A stretch of DNA of 64,000 nucleotides, taken from contig NZ_JAVKCA010000017.1 in assembly GCF_040222955.1 (NCBI RefSeq), positions 124,001 to 188,000 of the forward strand. Reading direction: 5' to 3'. Source of the DNA: Marinoscillum sp040222955. Lineage in GTDB: Bacteria; Bacteroidota; Bacteroidia; Cytophagales; Cyclobacteriaceae. Made by a program: the position numbers and the translations under genes. Below are positions 51,285 to 58,738 of the stretch, in pieces. Below the pieces are notes generated by a model, which worked only from the letters and a program-made list of their open reading frames with translations, was not told the DNA's origin and did not search any database. How positions within the stretch are numbered: the first letter of the stretch is position 1; every line of letters starts with the position of its first letter.

Positions 51285-51662
51285 ATGAGCATAAACTCAC
51301 AAGGACTGAGAACGACGATCTACAAAGTAGATGATCTCACAACAGCCAAAAGCTGGTATGAACGTGCTTTTGGCGTCTCTCCTTATTTCGACCAACCTTT
51401 CTATGTCGGATTTGACATAGGAGGATATGAGCTCGGGCTCCTTCCCGAAAAGGTAGAGGGCATCAGGACTGAAAATGTACTGACCTATTGGGCCGTGGAG
51501 GACATCACGGATGCCTATGACAAGATGGTGAGCCACGGCGCCAAGGAACTGGAAACTCCCAACGACGTGGGGGAAGGAATCAAGGTGGCCCTGGTCAAAG
51601 ATCCATGGATGAATGTGATAGGTCTGATATACAATCCTTTTTTCAAGCAAAAAACAGCATAG
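51285..51662 (+). CDS. VOC-family (glyoxalase/bleomycin-resistance fold) protein
   Basis: 125 residues, two beta-alpha-beta-beta-beta units (TIYKVDDLTTAKSWYERAFG, VEDITDAYDKMVSHGAKEL, VKDPWMNVIGLIYNPFF). The usual metal ligands (His/Glu at strand starts) are not all present, so it may bind rather than convert its ligand. Last of the three genes following the WYL regulator. Confidence 0.82.
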   Translation: MSINSQGLRTTIYKVDDLTTAKSWYERAFGVSPYFDQPFYVGFDIGGYELGLLPEKVEGIRTENVLTYWAVEDITDAYDKMVSHGAKELETPNDVGEGIKVALVKDPWMNVIGLIYNPFFKQKTA

Positions 51663-51740
51663 GTACTGGTGCGGATTCACCACCATTTTTAAATGGCAGA
51701 TTTTTGATTAAGTTGTCTGGTGAAACCAAACTATAAATTC

Positions 51741-51959
51741 ATGAAAAGCGGAATGATTAGAGGACTATTATTCATCGCGGTGGGATTATTTATGATCTAC
51801 TGGGCGCAAACGCATTCACCCAGGGACCTTGGGAATGTGGTTGGGAATGCCATATCAGGGTCATACACCATGTCCGAACCATGGTACTATGCATGTCTGG
51901 GACTGGGCATTCTGGTAGGGGTAGTGGGAGTCCTCCGGACTTATAAATCGATGAAATAA
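51741..51959 (+). CDS. Small two-helix membrane protein (DUF3185-like)
   Basis: 72 residues from the ATG at 51741 (a GTG at 51720 is possible). Two membrane helices (RGLLFIAVGLFMIYWAQ and YYACLGLGILVGVVGVLRTY) enclose a short loop. Resembles tiny DUF3185-type proteins. Function unknown. Ends at a bidirectional terminator. Confidence 0.65.
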   Translation: MKSGMIRGLLFIAVGLFMIYWAQTHSPRDLGNVVGNAISGSYTMSEPWYYACLGLGILVGVVGVLRTYKSMK

Positions 51960-51960
51960 T

Positions 51961-51994
51961 AAAACACCCGGCGAGTTAGCTCGCCGGGTGTTTT
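51961..51994. terminator. Bidirectional terminator
   Basis: Perfect 15-bp stem AAAACACCCGGCGAG/CTCGCCGGGTGTTTT with loop TTAG. A and T runs on both sides serve both converging genes. Confidence 0.92.
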
Positions 51995-51997
51995 GTT

Positions 51998-53728
51998 TTA
52001 TTTAATGTGGAAAGTCACCTCTTTGACGGCCTCATTGTTAAGGAAATCCTTGGCTTTTACCACCAGCGAATGCTTGCCTTTCTTCAAACCTGAGATCAAT
52101 CCTGCATATGGTTTGAAAGGTGCATCATCCAGACTATAGGTCACAGAATTCACCCCTGACGTCTTATCCGTGGCAGACAGGAATATACCGGAAGTGATCG
52201 GATAGACCAGCTTCCCTTCTCTGCTGTCGGTGTTACCTGTGTTAAATTGAATAAAGATGTCGGGCGCCAGAGCATCCAGGTAAAAGTTAAACTTGGCAAT
52301 GTTTCGGTTGTTTACATTGTCATACCCATAATAGTTAAGGGTGTTGAATCCCTCTCGGTTCAGCGTAAAAGGTCCTGTGTACTCTTCTTCTCCCACGTCA
52401 TCTCCCAAGCTATATGCAATGCTTTTGAACCCTGATTCCGGATCAGTACCAGTCAGTTTGATTTTAGAATATGGTCCTATGAAAAGTGTATCACTTCTGG
52501 TAAACGTGTAATTGCCAATGCTGTGGCTGATTACAGGCCCGGTCAAATCGACATAAAATTTGTTGACGTTGTGTTTGAACTCTTCAAACCCACCCTGGCC
52601 GATGTAGCGACTGTTTTTACTGTCCGCAGTAGAATTATCGAGATTATCTACTGAATAATATTTGATCAGGTGAACTCCGGAAACACTCGGGAGATAAAAC
52701 GGCTTTTCGTACCTCTTAAACTCCTCATTGTCCACCGAATACATCACTTCTTTCACCCCGACTTTGTTATCCACGGCGGTTAACTTCAGCTTGGTTCTGC
52801 CAGAAAAATAGACCTCATCCAGTACGATAAACCGGTCTCCCAATACATCAGCCACCATAAGCGGCGCAGATTTATCAAGGAAAAAAGTGAAGCTCTTGCT
52901 CTCTTCTACATTGTGAACCTTGTCCTCGGCATAATAGGTAATGGTATGTTCTCCTTCTTCCAACTGCGCGGTAGGTAGTTGCAACCCGTTGTACTTTCTG
53001 ACGGCCTGATCATCAAACTTATAATAAACCGTAGAGACCCCTGAAATAGAGTCCAACGCCAGAATATAAAGCTTTGATCCGGTAGAGATCACCTGATCCT
53101 CGGTAATGCCATTGATGGTCAGGTCAGAGTATGGTGGTGTGGGATCCACCACGAAGCTGATGCTTTTCTTGTCTTCCACATTGCCCACCTCATCCTCACT
53201 ATAGTACTCGACTTTATAAATCCCCGGATCATTAAAAGTCAACGGTTTCTGATAAGGGGTATACTTGGCGTCATTAATTGCATATTGAAGTTTTCTGACT
53301 CCAGATAACTGATCTTTTGCCTCGAGCGCCACGGTGATTCCCGCTTTGTAGTACAGCAGGTCTCCCTGAAATTTATTCACATTTTCGTAGGAAACAGAAG
53401 TGACTGGTGCAATCCCATCCGCATAAATTTCAAACATCACCTCCGTATCCGGAATCACACGTTTGGTTTCCGGATCCACGGCATTTCGGGATCTGATATA
53501 GTTAACCCCTTCTGTATCCAGGTAAAAAGGGTCTGAATACTGGGCAGTCACCTTACTCTTCAATCGCTCTTTGTCTCCGCCTTCCGGGGCGTCTGACACG
53601 AACAGGTAAACCGGAGTGGACTTACGCCAATACAGCGCGCCAGTAGAGTCGGTGAAATGTGTGGGACGGTTTTGAGCAAGACATACTACTCCCGTCAGGA
53701 AAACAATTGAATAAATAAAGAATCTCAT
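51998..53728 (-). CDS. Exported protein of repeated OmpL47-type/Ig-like domains
   Basis: 576 residues, signal peptide ending near CLAQ. At least five repeats of about 90 residues share the pattern DxxSGVxxxxYSxDxxxFxxYxxP then GxHxxxYYxxDxxxN (for example LSGVRKLQYAINDAKYTPYQ, VGVKEVMYSVDNEEFKRYEK, SGVNSVTYSLDDAPFKPYAG). This is the OmpL47-type beta-domain found in surface proteins. No T9SS or anchor signal is visible. Encoded 6 bases after the TPR histidine kinase, so the two are co-expressed and may form a sensing pair (inference). Confidence 0.78.
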   Translation of the reverse strand: MRFFIYSIVFLTGVVCLAQNRPTHFTDSTGALYWRKSTPVYLFVSDAPEGGDKERLKSKVTAQYSDPFYLDTEGVNYIRSRNAVDPETKRVIPDTEVMFEIYADGIAPVTSVSYENVNKFQGDLLYYKAGITVALEAKDQLSGVRKLQYAINDAKYTPYQKPLTFNDPGIYKVEYYSEDEVGNVEDKKSISFVVDPTPPYSDLTINGITEDQVISTGSKLYILALDSISGVSTVYYKFDDQAVRKYNGLQLPTAQLEEGEHTITYYAEDKVHNVEESKSFTFFLDKSAPLMVADVLGDRFIVLDEVYFSGRTKLKLTAVDNKVGVKEVMYSVDNEEFKRYEKPFYLPSVSGVHLIKYYSVDNLDNSTADSKNSRYIGQGGFEEFKHNVNKFYVDLTGPVISHSIGNYTFTRSDTLFIGPYSKIKLTGTDPESGFKSIAYSLGDDVGEEEYTGPFTLNREGFNTLNYYGYDNVNNRNIAKFNFYLDALAPDIFIQFNTGNTDSREGKLVYPITSGIFLSATDKTSGVNSVTYSLDDAPFKPYAGLISGLKKGKHSLVVKAKDFLNNEAVKEVTFHIK

Positions 53729-53734
53729 TTAAAG

Positions 53735-55483
53735 CTAGGTTTGGTATTCGGTTTTGGTAAATCTTAAGGAAAATTCGGTTCCATTTCCGGGTTGGCTGGA
53801 GACTTCAATAAGGCCCCCAACTTTTTCTATAAGTTCTTTACAAAGGATAAGTCCCAAACCTGAGCCCATTTCATGTTCGGTACCAAGTGTACTGTGGTTC
53901 GTAGAAATATTAAAAAGAGAAGCAATTTTCTGTTCGTCCATCCCGATGCCATTGTCAAAAATCTTGAGGCAATCACCCTTTTGGTCCGTTTCAAAATCGA
54001 CTACCACGGTACCTCCTTTCGGGGTGAATTTGATGGCATTTTGAACCAGGTTTCTCACTACAATATTGACCATTTGGGTGTCGGACTTTAGCCGGTCTGT
54101 GGGGGACAGATTTGAGATCAATTCAATTTGTTTCGTTGAGGCCTGGTGACGCAGCAACCTGAACGTTTCTTCGACCAGTTTGGCTACTTCCACATCTTCT
54201 ATATGTGGTTCCTCTTTCTTGATCTGAGAGCGTGACCAATTGAGCAGATTATCCACCAAACTTGCACTGTTGGTGAGTTGATTCTGAACACTGTTGAGTG
54301 CTTTTCTGAGGTCATCTGACATCTCAAAGTCATCAATGACATAAAAGAAAAAGCCCTCCAGAGATCCAATCGGGCTCCTGAGGTCATGTGAAATGATGGA
54401 AAAAATCCGATCCTTGGTTTCATTGGCGATTTCCAACTCCCGCCGCTGCACTTCTATCGACTGATTTTTGAGTAGCAGCTCCTTATTGTACTTTCTGGAT
54501 CGGAAAATATTGATCAAAATCAGTATGCCGATAACCACTACGGCCAATATGGTGATGATCAGTGAATTCCTAAGGTAAGCTTTCTGATTCTGAAGTTTTT
54601 TGTTCTCAGCTTCTCTGGCGGCGGCAGCCATCGCGGTAAGTTCCTTGTCCCTTTCCAGAAGCTCAATCTCCACTTCCTTTCTGCTCAGATTGGAGTAGAG
54701 GCTTTGATTAATGGAGTCCTTTGCCTGGATCTGGGCTTCTTTCTCGTAGATTTCCAACTGCTGTTTCAGCAACTCTATTTCCTTCTTGGCCTTGTCAGCT
54801 TCAAGCACCTGTTTTTCCAGTCGCTCTTCTGCCAGTTCACGGTTCATCCCTTTGATTTCGGCTCGCTGTATGTCTTCATGAAAGGATTTGTACAGTTCAA
54901 AGTACTGCAGGGACTTCTCTACCTCGCCCATTTTCTCGTAGGTTTCTGAGAGCATCCCATATACACTTCTCATCTGGTGCTTATCATACAGCTCCCTGGC
55001 AATATCGATGGCCTCAGAAAGATGGACGATGGATTCTGAGTATTGGTGAAGGTTGTTCAGGACAACGGAGATGTTCACAAGAGCAGAGATGACTCCTGCC
55101 GGCTCTTTGGAAGCCCTTCTGGCTGCTAGTGTTTTGGTAAAAGCCGCCAGCGACTCTTCGTAGCGACCAATATCCGCATAGAGCATTCCCAGGTTATTGT
55201 TGATCATGGCTATGCCATTTTCATTGGAAACGCGCTCATTGAGAACAAGAGACTTCTCATAATATGTAGCTGCTTCAGCATAGTGGTTGTTATTCCAGTA
55301 GACAAACGCCACGTCATTCAGCGCGCCTGAGGCTCCCCGAAAGTCATCTTTGGCGATGAGTCTTTCGTACTTCTCCAAATTCTTGTATACTATGCCTGAA
55401 TCACTTTTCGACAGGGGGTATTCCTGAGCATAACCCGACCCAAAAGTCAGGATAAAGAAAAATGCAAGTAATACTCTCAGCAT
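53735..55483 (-). CDS. TPR-containing sensor histidine kinase
   Basis: 582 residues from the ATG at 55483, which begins a signal peptide (MLRVLLAFFFILTFGSGYAQ); a longer form from 55594 would bury it. About five tetratricopeptide repeats (residues 25-220, YWNNNHYAEAATYYEKSLVL), a long coiled coil (225-305), one membrane helix (about 310-330, SLIITILAVVVIGILILINI), HisKA with His366 (IFSIISHDLRSPIGSLEG) and HATPase (NLVQNAIKFTPKGG, DNGIGMDEQ, GSGLGLILCKELIEKVGG). Periplasmic TPRs probably bind protein or peptide signals. No cognate response regulator is adjacent; the gene is paired with the OmpL47-type protein. Confidence 0.9.
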   Translation of the reverse strand: MLRVLLAFFFILTFGSGYAQEYPLSKSDSGIVYKNLEKYERLIAKDDFRGASGALNDVAFVYWNNNHYAEAATYYEKSLVLNERVSNENGIAMINNNLGMLYADIGRYEESLAAFTKTLAARRASKEPAGVISALVNISVVLNNLHQYSESIVHLSEAIDIARELYDKHQMRSVYGMLSETYEKMGEVEKSLQYFELYKSFHEDIQRAEIKGMNRELAEERLEKQVLEADKAKKEIELLKQQLEIYEKEAQIQAKDSINQSLYSNLSRKEVEIELLERDKELTAMAAAAREAENKKLQNQKAYLRNSLIITILAVVVIGILILINIFRSRKYNKELLLKNQSIEVQRRELEIANETKDRIFSIISHDLRSPIGSLEGFFFYVIDDFEMSDDLRKALNSVQNQLTNSASLVDNLLNWSRSQIKKEEPHIEDVEVAKLVEETFRLLRHQASTKQIELISNLSPTDRLKSDTQMVNIVVRNLVQNAIKFTPKGGTVVVDFETDQKGDCLKIFDNGIGMDEQKIASLFNISTNHSTLGTEHEMGSGLGLILCKELIEKVGGLIEVSSQPGNGTEFSLRFTKTEYQT

Positions 55484-55663
55484 AGGGTATCGAAAATAGT
55501 AAAAAGGATTTTGATACTTGTATCCTTTTCGACAGAGGCCATCTTTCAACCAATAACCATTGGTTTTCACTCGAAGAGTGGCACTCAAACACACTTAGCA
55601 TTGAGCGCAACTCCTCGTACCTTCACCCTAATATAACTAAAAACCCTTTAGGATATGCTTATC

Positions 55664-57061
55664 TTAAACATGAATTGGGCGGTTATCAGTGGCCGCTAGG
55701 CAGGCTTCCTTCACGGCTTCCATATAAGTCGGGTGCGCGTGGGACATTCTGGCCACATCCTCAGCTGAGGCTCTGAACTCCATGGCCGTAACTCCAGCAG
55801 CAATCATATCGGCTGCACGGGCACCAATGATGTGAATCCCGAGGATCTCATCGGTCTCCTTATCTGCCAATACCTTCACCAGCCCATCCAGGTCCATGGA
55901 AGCTCGCGCACGGCCCAGGGCTTTGTATGGAAATTTTCCGGTTTTGTATTTTCTTCCCTGATCCTTCAGTTGCTCTTCAGTATATCCTACACTTGCCACC
56001 TCAGGCCACGTGTACACTACTCCGGGAATCAGATGATAATTGATGTGTGGCTTCTGACCAGCCATTTGTTCTGCTACAAATACGCCTTCCTCTTCGGCTT
56101 TGTGCGCCAGCATGGTGCCTTTCACCACATCTCCAATGGCCCAGATATTGTCCACATTGGTCTTCAGGTGATCGTCCACTTCTATCTGTCCCCGGTCGGT
56201 CATCTTCACTCCGGCATTCTCCAGACCCAAACCATCAGTATAAGGTCTTCTGCCTATGGATACCAAACAATAATCGCCTTTGAGTTCCAGGTTCTCGCCT
56301 TTCTGGTTTTCTGCTGTAATGGTCACTTCTTTGCCTTTGGCCGCTACAGCAGTCACTTTATGGCTCAGGTAAATATCAAACCCAAGCTTCTTCAATGACT
56401 TCTGCAACTCTTTGCCCATCGTGCCATCCATAGACGGGATGAGGTTATCCAAAAACTCCACCACCGAGATTTTCGCACCTAAACGCGCATACACGGAACC
56501 CAACTCCATGCCGATCACCCCTCCGCCAATAATGATCATGTGCCTGGGAACTTCCTTAAGCTCCAATGCCTCCGTGCTGGTAATCACTCTTTGCTTATCC
56601 AGCTTGATAAAGGGAAGAGAGGATGGTTTGGAACCTGTGGCAATAATAATTTTATCAGAGGTGATTTCCTGCTCCTCTTTTTCGGACTTCACCAGAATGG
56701 TGTGCTTATCTTTAAAAGAGCCTACGCCCTGATAAACATCGATTTTATTCTTGTTCATCAGGTAGGATATCCCTTCCACATTTTGTTTTACCACGTCAGC
56801 CTTGCGGGCAATCATCTGCTTTAGATTCACCTTAGGCTTGTTGATATCAATACCATGCTCTTTGAAGGTAGTTTCGGCATTATGAAAATGCTCTGAAGAG
56901 TCCAGCAATGCCTTGGACGGGATACATCCCACATTCAGGCAAGTCCCACCCAGGGTAGGGTACTTTTCAATAATGGCTGTTTTGAACCCGAGCTGTGCAG
57001 CTCTGATGGCCGCTACATATCCTCCTGGTCCTGATCCGATTACCGTTACATCGTATTGCAT
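55664..57061 (-). CDS. lpdA: Dihydrolipoyl dehydrogenase (E3)
   Basis: 465 residues from the ATG at 57061 (MQYDVTVIGSGPGGYVAAI), the family's usual start; an upstream in-frame ATG at 57109 is unlikely. Redox-active disulfide GGTCLNVGCIPSKALL, FAD motif GSGPGG, NAD motif IIGGGVIGMELG, and catalytic His-Glu near the end (HAHPTYMEAVKEA). It reoxidises the lipoyl arm of the 2-oxoglutarate dehydrogenase E2. It lies downstream of sucA-sucB on the same strand, 107 bases after sucB. Confidence 0.97.
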   Translation of the reverse strand: MQYDVTVIGSGPGGYVAAIRAAQLGFKTAIIEKYPTLGGTCLNVGCIPSKALLDSSEHFHNAETTFKEHGIDINKPKVNLKQMIARKADVVKQNVEGISYLMNKNKIDVYQGVGSFKDKHTILVKSEKEEQEITSDKIIIATGSKPSSLPFIKLDKQRVITSTEALELKEVPRHMIIIGGGVIGMELGSVYARLGAKISVVEFLDNLIPSMDGTMGKELQKSLKKLGFDIYLSHKVTAVAAKGKEVTITAENQKGENLELKGDYCLVSIGRRPYTDGLGLENAGVKMTDRGQIEVDDHLKTNVDNIWAIGDVVKGTMLAHKAEEEGVFVAEQMAGQKPHINYHLIPGVVYTWPEVASVGYTEEQLKDQGRKYKTGKFPYKALGRARASMDLDGLVKVLADKETDEILGIHIIGARAADMIAAGVTAMEFRASAEDVARMSHAHPTYMEAVKEACLAATDNRPIHV

Positions 57062-57168
57062 AGTATTTAATATTTGAGTATCCTGCAGGCTGCTGAATGT
57101 TCCAACCATTTGTCATGGTATATCCGCTAGCTGCATTGATTCATTTTTAGATCAAATTGGCAAAAAGC

Positions 57169-58728
57169 TTAAACTCCCAACAAAAGTCTGGTAGGATCTT
57201 CCAGCAGCTGTTTCACACGTACCAGGAAGCTCACCGATTCGCGACCATCAATGATTCTGTGGTCATAAGATAGGGCCACATACATAATAGGTCTTACCAC
57301 CACAGCACCGTTTTCTACTACCGGACGCTCCACAATGTTGTGCATCCCCAAAATAGCTGACTGGGGGGCATTGATAATGGGTGTAGAAAGCATGGACCCG
57401 AAAATACCGCCATTGGTAATCGTAAAGGTACCGCCCTGCATTTCGTCAATACTCAACTTACCGTCACGCGCCTTGGTAGCCAGTCGCACCACTTCTTTTT
57501 CAATCTGATCGAAGCTGAGTGACTCTGCGTTTCGAATCACCGGCACCACCAATCCCTTGGGTGCGGATACGGCAATGGATACATCACAGTAGTCACTGTA
57601 GACGATCTCCTCACCATCTATCATGGCATTCACTGCCGGCCAATCCTGAAGGGCCATTGTACACGCTTTGGTGAAAAAGGACATGAAGCCCAAACCCACC
57701 TCATATTTCTCTTTGAAAGACTCCTTGTATTTTTTTCTGAGTTCCATGATCGGCCCCATATTCACTTCATTGAATGTAGTGAGCATGGCGGTCTCATTCT
57801 TTACCGAAACCAGTCTTCTGGACACTGTTTTTCGGAGAGAGGTCATTTTCTGACGATTCTGTCCGCGACTCACTCCAGATTTTATCTCCGGCGCTTCAAA
57901 TGCAGGCTTAGACTCAGGTTTCGCAGGTGCCTTGTCTTTGATTGTTTCCTGCCTTGGCGCTGACTTCTCAGCGTTCATCGCATCTTCTTTGGTGATGCGA
58001 CCATCTTTTCCACTGCCTGTCACCGCGGCTGCAGAGATCCCTTTTTCCTGTAGGATTTTAGCTGCTGCGGGCGAAGCATGCCCGGTGGCATAGGTCTCCT
58101 TAGACTCAGATGAGGAGCTGGCAGAACTGCCCGAAGCAGGGGCCGATGACGGTGCACTGGCGCTGCTTCCGCCTCCGTCTGTGACTTCAATCTTACAGAT
58201 CAGGGCGCCTATTTCCAGGGTTGTGCCCTCCTCCGCTATGATTTCCAGTTTCCCATTGGCTTCAGCTGTCAACTCAAAAGTAGCCTTGTCAGACTCGATC
58301 TCGGCAATCACCTCATCCAGCTCTACTGTATCTCCGCTCTTTTTGGTCCAGGACGAAATGGTCACCTCGTTAATGGACTCTCCCACTGCCGGAACGTGCA
58401 TTTCCACAACCTCTCCGGTAGCCTTACCTTCTTTCTCAGGTCCTGATGATGCAGGTGTACTTGCTTTGGGTGCTTCGTCCCCGGCCGCAGCCTTGGACTC
58501 ATCTATGGTACAGAGTACCGCACCTATATCCAAAGTGTCTCCCTCCTGAGCTTTGATACTCAGCTGCCCAGCCGCTTCTGCGGTGACTTCAAAGGTGGCT
58601 TTGTCTGATTCCAGCTCACAAATCACCTCATCCATCTCCACAATATCTCCGTCCTTTTTAGTCCATTGTGCTACCGTGACTTCCGTGATTGATTCACCTA
58701 CTGCCGGTACTTTCATTTCAAGGCTCAT
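57169..58728 (-). CDS. sucB: 2-oxoglutarate dehydrogenase E2, dihydrolipoyl succinyltransferase
   Basis: 519 residues from the ATG at 58728. Two lipoyl domains, each with the lipoylated Lys in ESDKATFE (about residues 1-80 and 115-195), Ala/Ser-rich linkers, an E1/E3-binding domain (about 225-265, SPAAAKILQEKGISAAAVTG) and the acyltransferase domain with catalytic His/Asp in SYDHRIIDGRE. It passes succinyl to CoA in the TCA cycle. It starts 10 bases after the sucA stop. Two lipoyl domains instead of one make it longer than the E. coli enzyme (405). Confidence 0.96.
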   Translation of the reverse strand: MSLEMKVPAVGESITEVTVAQWTKKDGDIVEMDEVICELESDKATFEVTAEAAGQLSIKAQEGDTLDIGAVLCTIDESKAAAGDEAPKASTPASSGPEKEGKATGEVVEMHVPAVGESINEVTISSWTKKSGDTVELDEVIAEIESDKATFELTAEANGKLEIIAEEGTTLEIGALICKIEVTDGGGSSASAPSSAPASGSSASSSSESKETYATGHASPAAAKILQEKGISAAAVTGSGKDGRITKEDAMNAEKSAPRQETIKDKAPAKPESKPAFEAPEIKSGVSRGQNRQKMTSLRKTVSRRLVSVKNETAMLTTFNEVNMGPIMELRKKYKESFKEKYEVGLGFMSFFTKACTMALQDWPAVNAMIDGEEIVYSDYCDVSIAVSAPKGLVVPVIRNAESLSFDQIEKEVVRLATKARDGKLSIDEMQGGTFTITNGGIFGSMLSTPIINAPQSAILGMHNIVERPVVENGAVVVRPIMYVALSYDHRIIDGRESVSFLVRVKQLLEDPTRLLLGV

Positions 58729-58738
58729 AATTGTCTTA

